NCBI RefSeq assembly: GCF_026914185.1
Contig: NC_070564.1
Location: 2,604,001 to 2,668,000 of the forward strand
Length of the DNA: 64,000 nucleotides
Source of the DNA: Puccinia triticina
Taxonomy: Eukaryota > Basidiomycota > Pucciniomycetes > Pucciniales > Pucciniaceae
Reading direction: 5' to 3'
The translations under genes and the position numbers were made by a program. The notes under the pieces are model-generated. The model was not told where the DNA came from, made no database searches, and was given only the letters and a program-made list of their open reading frames with translations. Shown in pieces: positions 43,691-54,740 of this stretch; within the stretch, counting starts at the first letter, position 1, and each line of letters opens with the position of its first letter.

Positions 43691-44877
43691 ATGCCACCGC
43701 GGCCCTGCAGCTCACTTGGTTTTACCAGCAGCCCCCCAGCCAGCTCAGTCGGCATCAACCGGTCGAGACCAGGCGCGAATGCGGCGGGCTCAGCGGGGGC
43801 GGCGTCCGCTGCCGATCTCTACGCCGATCTGCTTCCGTTGGACCTCCTAGACGATGCTAACTTGTCTATCCCCCCGCCGCCTTATGAGCTTATCGACCCG
43901 ATTCCGGCCGTTACGGCTCGCCTCAACATCAACGACCATGGTGCCGCCACCATCCCCGACCACGGTAATGAAGATAGTGTAAACACCAATAGGGCTGGTG
44001 TCTCAGCTCACTCGGCACCTGCATCCGCCGGCAATTCGTCAGTGAGTCGCCAGTCTGCCCCAGCGTCAACTAGTACCACCATCGCCCCCGTGCAGACGAG
44101 AGAGCGTCCATCAGGGATTGCTGTCTATCCCAAACCAGCACGCCCCCGCGGGCCTCGGCCATTGTTGACCGGCCGATCACACTCTGAGCTGGCCCCAATG
44201 AGCATGGCTGGGTGCACTGTCTTTGGGAGCCAACATCCGCCGGACTCGGCTCGGACTCCCGTCACCTTGCCGGCGCCCTCTGGAAGCCATCAGTCCGCCA
44301 AGGCTCCTCGGAAGCTGGCCAAGTATCGCCCTGCCCCGTCCAACATCGTCAATCGGGGTCAAGTCAACCAGGTCTACCAGCCAGCTACGCTCTATCATCC
44401 TCTGTCGCCATCAGAATCCGCTGTCTCGTATAGCCGACCTCCACTCAGTAACGCCTGTAAGTCGCGTGCTTCTCTTGGCTAGATCTTGGCCCGCTTTCAC
44501 AGTCCATCTGTGCTGATTGGCGCTCGGTTTGTTGCACAGCAAGGGCCCATAAGATCCGGGCCAAGAGGAGCGGCGGCCAGCACCGATCGAGCAACATCGA
44601 TTCCCGCTCGACCGACGCGGCCATCCTGAATAACCTTGCGAAAGCCGAACAGACGAGGAACGACCATCACCAGGCGGCTGCCTCAGACCGATCTGCCGGC
44701 CGCGCCCATACCAGCATCCTTGAGCATACTCCGGCCAACTGTCATGCTCCCTCTCGGACTCTCGGCCAGCCAGGCCGGTTCGTCTGTCCCAATTGTCGGG
44801 CCAGCTTCTATAACCATCAGCTCGTTACCTTGCATCATCGATTCATTCATAACTCTCACAGCTCTCCGTCCATGTAA
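43691..44877 (+). CDS. C2H2 zinc-finger protein with PPPY motif (367 aa, 2 exons)
   Basis: Exon 1 is 43691-44456 and exon 2 is 44540-44877. The 83-bp intron has GTAAGT and TTGCACAG. Joining at phase 1 keeps the frame to a TAA. The N-terminal two-thirds is disordered, rich in Ser, Pro and Ala, and contains IPPPPYELIDPIP, a PY motif of the kind bound by WW domains of Nedd4/Rsp5 ubiquitin ligases. Near the C-terminus, FVCPNCRASFYNHQLVTLHH continues to a final His, giving C-x2-C-x12-H-x4-H, a classical C2H2 finger. The context of the ATG (gcgaaATGC) is good. A nuclear regulator is the natural guess, but a single finger alone does not prove DNA binding. Confidence 0.78.
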
Positions 44878-46302
44878 CATCATGAATAAGACCAACAGAC
44901 CCTTAGTCCAACCTGCCACCTCCGACACGCCCACGCCCACCCCCCACTTACACTACCGATCGATTACTCCTTCCTCAGTCTGCTCAATACATCCCCAGAG
45001 TAGCTTCCTTCTCTTAGTCTTACCAGCCTTGCTTCAGTACTTTTAGTTATCTCGCAATCTCTGTCAAGTTTTCGTTCCTAAAATCACTGCCGCATAAAAA
45101 CCTAGCATTTCGTCACTCAGAGCGTTCTCTCCCCCCCCAAAAAAACTGCTCGACAACTTCCCGGCCCTTCACACCCTTCTATAAGCAGATTTCCATCTCT
45201 TCCAGTTCGTTTTTTAAGCTTTCACTATGGCTGTGTATTTCTTACCATTATGTGTAGCTCGTGCTCCAGATCCTGTGATTTCGCCTTGTTTCGTTGGAGG
45301 TATATTTTGAGTAGGAGTTCAGAGCAGGAAGCGTCGAGCGTGAAACCAGAGATGAGGAGCTAGAGATATGAAAAGCATGTAAAAAACACGGAACACGCAT
45401 CATCGTAGCCTTCAAATTTCATCAAAACCGTTTGTTTAGTTGTGTGTGAAGCAATCACTGCTGTTCTGCTAGATCTTATCTGGATCCTTTCAGGAGGAGC
45501 TGTTGATAACCCAATTGGCCAAAGTTCGTGCACATTTTAAGAAGGAAGGAGGGGGAGGAGAACCTCCGAAATTGGCGAGGAGGAAAGAAGCACCAAGACG
45601 TTTTTCATCATGTTTTCCCATCCACGATTGCTCAACAGGGTTTTCAAAAATTCATGTTTCCCCGCAAAATTCAAAAAACCTGAGACTGACAACTGCCACT
45701 CAGTTGCTTCCTTCAGGTAAATCAGTTAGGTCAGTTCGGCTTTTCCTCGTGTCCATTCCGAAAGGATAGCTCTGAGCATTATTCAAGCATCTAAATGTGT
45801 AGACACATGAAGGCGGTGTCAATTGTCTACATGCCTCTGTTGTGATGCCAAATTTTTAGGTACCAATTTACCTTTGAGGTTCTTCTGCTGCTTCGGGAAA
45901 ACAATTATATGTAAGACGCAGCCATGAAGCGGCATGTCCATTCGGATTGCAGGGAAACCACTCGAGTCTGCGCCATAGAATGCCAAGCATGACGGGATGG
46001 ATCGCTGACCAAAAGCCACTGAAACTTCAGATCTGCTTTCGGGAAAGAGCGAAGAAAATCGTCCACCCCTGCTTGGTCGCCCAAACCAGAATTTGAAATT
46101 TGTAGATTCCTTTTGGGCAGTCGGTCCGGACTCCGCAGGACGAGTCTTGTTCACGCTTTCACCAAATGAGCACATTATATATACCTGGTGCCCGGCTGCA
46201 ATCCCTCGCCAAAGTCTCGTACGTCGTGCGACTAAGAATTCCGCCTTAACATCAACAGTGGACCCTATCCAACTTACCAGCTTGCGTCTCAGCGATAAAA
46301 GA
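44878..46302. other. Intergenic: 3' UTR of the zinc-finger gene and promoter of the barrel gene
   Basis: No further gene is supported. A TTATATATA box at 46165-46175 lies about 130 bp before the ATG at 46303. A 172-aa minus-strand ORF (45819-46340) overlaps the promoter and first exon and is treated as fortuitous. Confidence 0.4.
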
Positions 46303-46955
46303 ATGTGCCGCGGATTACTTGTGACTTCATTAATGCTCAACTTGATCCACAGCGCGTGGTGTTTAACGACTCAACCCCGTAATTACATCGCTTCCGGAGA
46401 AGCTCGTTACTGTATGTCATTATCTGCTCCCAAATCCTCTGCGCACAACATCTAGATGGCTGATGTAGATCTCCTTCCTCGGCTGTACTAACGAAACGCG
46501 TACTTTTTGTTTGAAGATGATGTTGCCACCGGTGCACAAACCACTTGCGGTGGATATCATTCCAGTTCGGACAAGATTTGCGCAGCTGGTCGATCAGTTT
46601 TTGGCCAAGGACGTCGCTGTGGACAGTCTCTTGTAATTTATTACGGCTCTAAGCGTACAACCTGTATCTTGGATGATAGTCAGTATCAGCTTGAGGTCAA
46701 AGAATTCATCGGCTTCTGGTGCACTGACGCATGCATGACCTTCTCGTCGCAGAATGTCCAACGTGTGGGGGGAACTCTCTTGATCTGTCTCCCGCCGTGT
46801 TCCAGGCACTTGCACCATTACCGCAGGGAGTGTTGCGAGTACGTTGATTTCAAAGCACATAAGCGAAGGTGCCATCCACTGCGAGCAACATCGAACCAAG
46901 GTGCTGATCGCTTCACTTCCTGCATGATCACCAGGTTCACTGGCACTTTGCTTGA
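46303..46955 (+). CDS. Small secreted double-psi-beta-barrel (RlpA/expansin-like) protein (125 aa, 4 exons)
   Basis: Exons are 46303-46411, 46517-46678, 46753-46838 and 46935-46955. Donors are GTATGT, GTCAGT and GTACGT. The first intron has a perfect TACTAAC branch site. All phases close to the stop (TGA). The start gives a signal peptide (MCRGLLVTSLMLNLIHSAW). The mature part is nearly all barrel domain: GEARYYDVATGAQTTCGG, FGQGRRCGQSLVIYYG, TTCILDDKCPTCGGNSLDLS, PAVFQALAPLPQGVLRVHW, ending HFA. Such domains occur in expansins, barwins, cerato-platanins and fungal small secreted proteins that act at cell walls. The His/Asp pair used by family 45 glucanases is not evident. The secreted form suggests an extracellular protein acting at the host-fungus interface (inference). 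Confidence 0.9.
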
Positions 46956-47899
46956 ATTTTACCACTCGTCCTCGCGATATTTCGGAACCAATCTCAGTGA
47001 CACATTCCAATGACAAAGGACATTCTCGACGACAATTTGCCCTCTTTCAACTTTCATAATACTCGCTGCAGTACCAGATTTGGCCTCGAAATTCATCACA
47101 TACCCGTTTTTACTCGGCCGAATGATCTCTTTATCAACACCATTAATAGTCTGATCAAAGTGTCTGCATTTCTTTTTCTTTCTATACAAAAACCCATTTA
47201 TATTATTTTCGAGTAGTGGTTTCAAAGATTTGGAAAAAGAGAAAGCAAGTTGCTCACCTTCAATTTCATCCAATATGGGTTTTGATCCAGTTTATACCGG
47301 GTCCTCATTGGCCATTGATATCCATTTCAGCGGGTGGATATCAATCGTGCAATTTGGCATCGCAACCCATGCCCTGCCCCCCTCCCCGGGTCTTCGGGGG
47401 GGGGGGGGGTGAAAACATGTAATTTCGATGGGGGAAGAATATTTTTGGGAGGGGGATAAAAGGCGCGGTTTTCTCAACCTTTCCTGTGAGAGCAGGTGAG
47501 AGCTGTACCTGGATCAAGCTGTGCTTCTCCTATTTGACAGGATACTGGAGGAGTGAGTGCTCCGGGGTGCCTCGGGAGGTGGGGCATCCTGTGCGGACTG
47601 CGCCTTTACCACCACGAACCAACCTGTAACCTAAGCTGGTGATATATCACCTGTCACGCAGTCCCGCCTCTTTATCCGTTCCAGCGACCCACGCGATAAT
47701 CCGTCCACATCCACGAAGGTCACGCCCCCGTCCGCCGGTTCCAGCAGGTTCAACGAGGTATATATATGCCCATCTTACTCAGCCTTCAATATGCTCGTCT
47801 CGGCCCCGGATGACAGTAGCTTACGCTTTCCAGAGGGTGATCTAAATTGCTTTAGATTCACTGTCTCCTGTCCCACAACTCGTCTTCGCATCCCCGAGA
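46956..47899. other. Intergenic with a G11 run and the eS7 promoter
   Basis: No gene is supported. A G-run lies at about 47397-47410. A TATATATAT word at 47759-47767 lies about 135 bp upstream of the eS7 start. Confidence 0.4.
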
Positions 47900-48732
47900 A
47901 TGTCAGCTCAGACGAAAATCTTGCGAACGGCTAACGTGAGTCAAATGCCGGGACCCACGTCTCTTGCCACTATCCACCAGTTCACCATTACTGATATCGG
48001 TCGCTGCTCTCTTTTCCCTTTTCTATATTCAATCTTAGGCCCCCCGCACAACCCCCGATGAGACCGAGCTTATGGTAGCCCAAGCTATCCTCGATCTCGA
48101 GACTAACGTTCCCGATCTCACCGCCGAACTTCGTCCTCTCCAAATCAGCGCTGCTCGTGAGGTTGAGGTCAAGGGTGGACGCAAGGCCATTGTTATCTTT
48201 GTACCTGTCCCTCAAGTCAAAGCCTTCCACAAAGTCCAAGGCCGGTAAATCGATCTTCATCCTCAGTGATCTCAATATATCACTCAAAGCTTACTCGTCG
48301 CCCTCTTTGCTTGCAGACTGACCCGGGAACTTGAAAAGAAATTCTCTGACCGCCATGTCGTCTTCATTGGTCAGCGCCGAATGATGCGTAAGCCTACCCG
48401 CGGCACCCGACAAAAGCAACAGCGCCCACGATCCCGTACTTTGAAAGAAGTGCATGAAAAGATTTTGGAGGACTTGGTCTACCCTACCGAAATCACCGGC
48501 AAACGAATCCGTTTCCACACCGACGGTTCCAAGGTCATGAAAGTGTCAGTCTTTGATTTTCCTCAACCCCACTCTCTTACAGTCTATTGAATGTATTTTT
48601 CTCCGGTACAGCTTCCTTGACTCGAAGGATGCAACTTCATTGGAATACAAGTTGGACTCCTTCTCGTCCGTCTACCACCGACTTACTGGAAAGACTGTTC
48701 ACTTTGAATTCCCCACTGTCCAAGAAATTTAA
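47900..48732 (+). CDS. RPS7: 40S ribosomal protein eS7 (196 aa, 4 exons)
   Basis: Exons are 47900-47935, 48039-48244, 48317-48544 and 48612-48732. Introns start GTGAGT, GTAAAT and GTCAGT and end CTTAG, TGCAG and TACAG; all phases close. The protein matches eS7 end to end: [55 protein letters not shown]. It is a structural protein of the small ribosomal subunit, needed for 18S rRNA maturation. The length is normal for the family. The tiny first exon followed by an intron soon after the start is usual for ribosomal protein genes. The last ~58 bp are duplicated in tandem just after the gene. Confidence 0.96.
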
Positions 48733-48812
48733 AGCACATCCATTCTACCTGGACTTCACTTTGAATTTCCCACTGTCCTAGAAAAAAAAGTACATCCATT
48801 GCACCTGCACCC
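48698..48812 (+). repeat. Imperfect tandem duplication of the eS7 3' end
   Basis: TTCACTTTGAATTCCCCACT.. (48698-48755) is followed by a diverged copy (48756-48812). The first copy contains the true stop. The second reads the same C-terminal residues, then TAG after GTCC, and is non-coding in practice. Confidence 0.8.
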
Positions 48813-49602
48813 CAGGCCCAGGGGGGGGGCTGAGGTCCTTCCGCAGCTCTCACCGCATCTGAATAGCCCGAAGGCTTTATCGGGCGATAAGTTACCCCGG
48901 ATTAGGGCACTTAGAGCATTCTCACCGCGGGCGGGATTTCCGGGGCACTAAAATTTGATCTCTGGGAGTGCACAGCCAGTTTTAGCACCCCAACCTGCTG
49001 CAGCATACACTGCAATCCTCCAACGGAGTCTAAAAATCCATGAAACGCATATGCTATCGCCCCCGGTCCACTACCTACACCCCGGGAGTACCTCCACGTG
49101 CACCTAACTGAAAATTTCCGAGGATTCCTCGGGAACCCGTGCGCGAGGTCGGACCTGCAGGTGATGGTCCAGGGTATCACGAGGTCACCACCCATATCTC
49201 AGGGGTGGCCTCGACGGGATCAACCCAAGAAATCCACGGATGCCATGAGCTTTCCGTGGACACCTCGAAGCCTCCCCATGATACAAAACATTTGCAGCGC
49301 CCACGGGTGCCCCACTATCCGACAAGTGGTCGGTTCCACGTGAGTTCATGGTGCGCTCCACTAATCTGATGGGCTCATCGGGCTCATGGGAGGTACATTG
49401 CGGGCTCCGGATTGTGCACACCGGCTTACAATCTGTCAGATATCATAGGGGTACCACCGGGGTATCCGTACTACATTGCATATCAGTGGCCATTGTGAGA
49501 GGAAAAAAGGGGAAGGAAAGAGGTAAAAGGGAAAAAAAAAAACATTTCTGAGGTGGGAGAGAGAGAGAGATAAAACTATGTGGAGGGAAAACAACTACGA
49601 AA
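48813..49602. other. Unassigned intergenic sequence
   Basis: No gene is supported. gggcacttagagcattctcacc at 48904 resembles the start of a small inverted-repeat element, but its partner was not found. GA-rich and A-rich simple sequence occurs at 49495-49570. Confidence 0.3.
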
Positions 49603-49881
49603 TCAGAAAATCTCCGCCGGAATGTGAGCTTCCTCATTGGCGGTCGGCGGGGCAAGGCTTTGGCTAGTGATCTGCTCTTGCACCTCCTCATCAGAAGGGA
49701 GAGCAACTGCGACACCCTGAATGTCAATTGCGGTGTTTGTACCATCAAACAACTCGGCATCGTAGGCAATGACCATACGGGCAAAGCTGAAAATGGCCCA
49801 CAGTCAGTTTACCATTAAGATTTTTGCTCAAGCAAAAAATACTTACACAATCTTGAAATTGTTTGGCTTTGTTCGCATTTA

Positions 49882-50060
49882 TGGTTGTCAAAGTTGAATT
49901 TCATGCATGTATAAATGCATAAATCATAAATTCATAAAACTTTGTTTGCAGGGGATCTCACCAATCTGCTTAAGTAATCTTTGGCTTTCCCAGCCAAAGA
50001 ATTTTTATGAATTTATGATTTACGCATTTATGCATGCATGAATTCCAACTTTGACAACCA
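49882..50060. mobile_element. TA-flanked inverted-repeat element (179 bp), terminus TGGTTGTCAAAGTTG
   Basis: TGGTTGTCAAAGTTGAATT is mirrored at the right end, with TA at 49880-49881 and 50061-50062. The arms carry CATGCATGAA and ATTCATAAA words. It sits in an intron of the minus-strand gene, about a dozen bases upstream of the acceptor of the 20-bp exon. Confidence 0.85.
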
Positions 50061-50593
50061 TAATTAGTTCCAAATGTCAATCTATTACCTCCCAAGGTGA
50101 GTGAGGTGGGGCGGTGGTTCTGTCAACCTGTCGCTGAATGAATAAGTGTAGGCAAATGTACACCATCTGTACCCTCATGCTCGCGGTGAGGGACTGGATT
50201 ATGCTGGCCCGCTCTTCCAGTTCATGACGTGGTGAAATTGCCTGTAAGATCTGATCACCCAGGGATCAGCTACATAAACAAGTGTTAGATTGATTGGACA
50301 AGGTTAGCACTCACCTTGACAATGAGGTCATTCAGCTTGGGGATTGGCTGGGGATTACTACTGCAACCTGGCCTTGCTCCGGTCGTAATCTAAACACAAA
50401 CATGTCAGAGGTACATGGGAAAAAGGGAAAATAATCGAGAAATGAATGACTCACCAATTTGGCAAGGGTGCTCTTTTCATACTTGAGCAACTCTTGGATG
50501 AGGCCCCTAACTCGCGTAAGTGCCTTGTTTTCTGGGGTGAGATAACCTGGGGCATGAACGTCTCCTTCCACTCATTTTGCATCATATCAATTA

Positions 50594-50789
50594 GGGTGTT
50601 CAAAGTTGACTTGCATAAAATCAAAACACCATAAAATCACAAAATACTGAGGTGAAAAAAATATGTACACCCAAACACTCAAATTAGAGCAACATTTCTA
50701 AAATGGTACATATAAAATCATCATTTGAAAGTTTTATGATTTTATGATTTTATGTAATGAAAATTTTATGATTTCAACTTTGAACACCT
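50594..50789. mobile_element. TA-flanked inverted-repeat element (196 bp), terminus GGGTGTTCAAAGTTGA
   Basis: GGGTGTTCAAAGTTGA at the left, TCAACTTTGAACACCT at the right, TA at 50592-50593 and 50790-50791. ATAAAATCA/TGATTTTAT words fill the arms. It interrupts exon 6 of the minus-strand gene; without it and one TA the frame is continuous across the site. Confidence 0.88.
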
Positions 50790-52232
50790 TAAATGCTGGC
50801 CTGCAGTACCGGCCAAATTCAGCCAAATTTACCTTGCTAGACCGTCAAAGTTCTACTTGGGACTTACCTTTACTAACACCAGAGGTGTCCCAGCTATGAG
50901 CAAGCGATTCGCCACGGTTTGGGTGCAACCGTTGTGAGAACTCCTTTGGGATGGGTTGGCAGTCCTTTGAGGGGCAAATAACAATATGATATTCCAGCTA
51001 AGTAATACTACCGTTATGGGTGGTTTGAAAGACCTGCCCCTCTATTATACTACAGAATTCTGACAACAAATTTATTTATTGTTGTGGCGTGACTTTATGA
51101 TGGAGAAAACTTGTATGTAGTAGTCCCTGTCAGACCTAGATCAGTTTTAACAAGTACAAGATGCGTATACAACCTCTATATGGCGAGATGGGCAAAGAAT
51201 ATAATCAAGTGAGAATATGTTTTGTTGGGTTTTTAATGGTTTCAGCAGAGGGAAGTGATGATGGAGTGTGATATCAAATTTCTATGTTAATGTATGATGA
51301 CTGTGTCTTCCGTGATGATGGCAAAAAATGATGACTGGTGACCACTGAGCTGGGGTGCCTGGGTGATGATGGAAAAATGGTGGGAGGAGGGCCTCCTTAT
51401 ATATTCTTTTCTGAGTTATTTTTGCTGGTGAGGGCTGCACTTGAGGCATTTCTGCTGGTGGTGACCCTGTGGATTGCACTGCCTTCTGCAAGGGGTGCAT
51501 AACTTACACTGATGTTCCGCATGACAATGTGTGATTTGTACTTTTTAAGGCAAAGTCCGTCTAGGTTGGTTGCACTGCCAAAGTGGAGGCTTTCTGACCG
51601 CATGCATTGATGTAAGGTCCGCGCAAATTTGTTGAGTTTTTGAGTGGAGGCCTAGTCAATGCAGTTTCCAATGTGCAGGTTGCGTGAGGTGATCTGTAGC
51701 TAATAGTGGAGGCCTGCCAACTATGCTCTTATATGTATGCATGCTTTCTATTATTTAAATGACTTTCCACCTAGGTATGGCCTGTACTAAACCTATATTT
51801 GTAAATAACTTCTAAACTAAAAGAGCTAGCTGGGTAGTTGAAGTGAGTGACTAGGGTTAAATTTGTATGTAGAATCTATTTCTCTAATAATATTCTATCA
51901 TATGCAAGTATTTTAGGCTGTGGGTTGAGGTTTTGGCGGTTTTGTTGCGCGCAACAGATCTGGATCACCACACCGTAGGCCTGGAGATTGGACAAGAGGA
52001 GGTGTTCTCAAATCTTCAGGCAAATGAAATCCTGTGATGTGGAAGTTTCATTTCAGGTCAGGCACGCAAGGAATGCCAAATAAGAAACTTACCTGGACGT
52101 TGGGGTGGAAAACAAAGTGCCTGGTTACTTGTGGAGCTGGTCCAACTTCCTTGGGTTGAATTGAGCCAGTTTGCTCAAGTTGGTAGCGTATCCATTCCAG
52201 ATACATGAGGGTGGCAAGCCAATGATTTTGCT

Positions 52233-52701
52233 GCACAAACTAAATAAATAACAGATTAATCTCATTATCAGAATCATTGAGTCAAGTATCAAGGAATTTG
52301 ACTTACTGTTGCCGTTTGTTGGATATTCTCAATCTGAATATCCGGGAGTCGCAGGAATTCCCCAAGCTGTTGAATGATTTGGATATCCTCGTCCTCGGGG
52401 GCAAAAGGACCACACTTCTTGTGAATTCATTTCCGGATGTAAATTATTATTCTTTTCAATAATATCATCCTCCCGTTTGACCGATCCATCTGGTATGTCT
52501 CCCAGAAGCGTGCAATTATCTTCTTGAGGCCGCACAAACTAAATAAATAACAGATTAATCTCATTATCAGAATCATTGAGTCAAGTATCAAGGAATTTGA
52601 ATTACTGTTGCCGTTTGTTGGATATTCTCAATCTGAATATCCGGGAGTCGCAGGAATTCCCCAAGCTGTTGAATGATTTGGATATCCTTGTCCTTGGGGC
52701 C
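52233..52701 (-). repeat. 299-bp direct duplication of an exon-intron-exon junction
   Basis: GCACAAACTAAATAAATAAC begins at 52233 and again at 52532, and the two copies match for about 165 bases. The upstream copy on the minus strand has a changed splice donor (GTAATT in place of GTAAGT). Confidence 0.9.
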
Positions 52702-53370
52702 GGATGTTGGACCCGGGCCCAATTCAGTGAGTGGGGTGTCATGATTGTCTTGCTCTTCCGCAGAGAATAGAGGATCAATATCTGAATTCAAGCCCAAACT
52801 TGCACCTGCAACTTGAGCAGCCGCTGCAGCCAAGTTGGGATGAATACTAACATTGTCTGCAACTTGATCGGGTCCTTTGGTCACGGCTGGTGCTTGATTG
52901 GGGCTGTTGGCTGGGTAGGGGGCTGCTGACTCTTGAGCAGTGGTGTTTGATCTTTGGGAACGGCGAACAGGCCCTGTAATGGTTTGAGTTCAACTAAGTC
53001 AGTAGAGTATACTGGATTTCAAGAGCAAACAGAAAACTAGCGCTTACCTGTGGCTGGCTGGCGTGCGGCAAACCTGGGCACAAATTGTCTCACGGGACTG
53101 GCAGACATGATTTTGGTATATTGATTGGAAGATATAGGAAGATAAGGTGTGTCAAGGCTTTTCCAATATCTATCGGAATATTAGGGAGGATAAGTTGTTT
53201 CAAATGCAGGATGTAGCTTGAGACGTGTGAGGGGGAGTATTGACTTACCAGGCCAGAGCCCACCAGAATTGTTGTCTTATATCACGGTGCATGTCAGGTT
53301 GGAGAGGGCATGGAGAGGTCATCATTGTTTGATCAGAGCAGGCGGAGCCGGGGATGAAACTTGGGAGGAG

Positions 53371-53778
53371 CAACAATGGGAAGTTACTTACGTTACGTTA
53401 TCCAGCGGGATTTTCGTAACGTAACTTCCCACCGTTACCAGATAACGCGTTATTGTTATCTGGTGAAATATTCCTGCGCTATTTTGGATAACGTAACAGA
53501 GGCGAATTTCCGCCTTGATGCCGCAAAAAATAACGCCGATAACGCGCTAACCGCGTTATCTGGCGTAAAAGCACCGTAAAATAGGCAAAAAACCCGCGTT
53601 ATCCGCACGTTATCCTCCTCAGATTGCGGGGGATAGCGTAACGGGTCTAATAAAACAGAAAAAAAATCAAAAAATAACGTAACTAAAACAATGCTGCCGT
53701 TAGCGCAAGGATAACGGCACCAATTTAGTTACGTTATCCGTTACTTTTCGTTACGGATAACGTAACTTCCCATTGTTG
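53371..53778. mobile_element. CAACGG-terminus element C, 408 bp, CGTTA/TAACG core
   Basis: Termini CAACAATGGGAAGTTAC and inverse; GGAGGAG duplicated at 53364-53370 and 53779-53785. The interior is made of GTTACGTTA/TAACGTAAC and TTATC words in both orientations. It lies about 260 bp upstream of the start of the minus-strand gene. Confidence 0.88.
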
Positions 53779-53978
53779 GGAGGAGGAGCGGCCAAGCAAA
53801 AATCTCTGATGGTGTTTCACACTTGACACATCATGGTTCATGCAGCCCCGTGGAATTGACCGCTCATCTATTGAATTTCCCGACTTCAAAACCCAATCAG
53901 CCCAACTATGCATACACGCATTCAATATGAGAAGACACGTCAGCACCTTCAAAACTCAAATTCCCCTCTCGCGCGGTT

Positions 53979-54740
53979 TTTCCTTTCTTTAGTCAATCAA
54001 TCAAATCAACAACTAAAGAAAGGAAAAACCGTAAGTTCATCGATTCACTCATCTCTCTTGGTTGGCGGTAATGATGGAAAACTAAAGGTTTCTGTTTTGT
54101 TATGTTTTCTTTGTCTTATGTTTCTAGTCTGGTTTTATCGTGACTCCTATTTTCGTCGTGCCGTTCACACTCCACTCCGAACATTATTGAATCTCATCAG
54201 GTCATTACAAGATTATCGTCTTCTTTTATCATCATCATCATCATATTAATATTTCATATCTTATCATTATTTTTATCAGGTTCTCTTATACTAAGCTTCA
54301 TTAAAGTCGGGCAGATCTAACCCGCACATCATCAACTCATTTCAGGTTAGAGTCAGTATTGTTTTATTGTTATTGTTATTATTCTTCCTCTTTAGTCAAT
54401 CAATCAAATCAACAACTAAAGAAAGGAAAAACCTCTGGTTTTATCGTGACTCCTATTTTCGTCGTGCCGTTCACACTCCACTCCGAACATTATTGAATCT
54501 CATCAGGTTCTCTTATACTAAGCTTCATTAAAGTCGGGCAGATCTAACCCGCACATCATCAACTCATTTCAGGTTAGAGTTCTCTTATACTAAGCTTCAT
54601 TAAAGTCGGGCAGATCTAACCCGCACATCATCAACTCATTTCAGATCCTTGTCAAGATACCCTCCATAAATTATATCTTCTGATCCCATTGGATCCACAT
54701 CTCCATCAACCGCTCTTCTGATCCCATTGGATCCACATCT
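53979..54740 (+). repeat. Complex direct repeats with hairpin, 5' of the KDZ gene
   Basis: Three different segments are repeated: cctttctttagt..actaaagaaagg, itself a hairpin (53979-54025; the right part again near 54394-54432); gttttatcgtgactcctatt.. (54132 and 54437); ttctcttatactaagcttca.. (54282, 54507 and 54581). tctgatcccattggatccac also occurs twice (54678 and 54716). Sub-terminal repeats of this kind are common in CACTA-like elements, which may be the context here. No CACTA terminus was found. Confidence 0.7.

Larger units (their letters stand above)
49603..53108 (-). pseudogene. Unidentified ten-exon gene, broken by an element, a 1-bp deletion and an exon duplication
   Basis: Exons read down the minus strand: 53108-53048 (MSASPVRQFVPRFAARQPAT), 52973-52606, 52239-52093 (FVQQNHWLATLMYLEWIRY), 51651-51508 (ASTQKLNKFARTLHQCMRSE), 50964-50868 (DCQPIPKEFSQRLHPNRGES), 50800-50455, 50389-50315 (ITTGARPGCSSNPQPIPKLN), 50241-50089 (AISPRHELEERASIIQSLTA), 49866-49847 and 49786-49603 (ending PTANEEAHIPAEIF). 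Splice signals and phases agree throughout, except in exon 6. That exon holds a TA-flanked element (50594-50789) and then needs one extra base in a C-run. A 299-bp tandem duplication (52233-52531 and 52532 on) repeats the end of exon 2, the intron and part of exon 3. The product would be about 410 aa, hydrophilic, N-terminally disordered, without a signal peptide. Family not recognised. It could be a host gene or the companion gene of a transposon. Confidence 0.65.

Noticed and set aside
45819..46340. 172-aa minus-strand ORF
   Set aside because: It overlaps the promoter and first exon of the barrel gene and shows no recognisable features.
46507..47013. 168-aa plus-strand ORF as a single-exon gene
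   Set aside because: It reads through two introns of the barrel gene; the domain end is only correct after splicing.
46594..47273. Minus-strand two-exon gene (140-aa and 104-aa ORFs)
   Set aside because: I tried to splice it, but the phases did not agree, while the plus strand gives a complete known domain.
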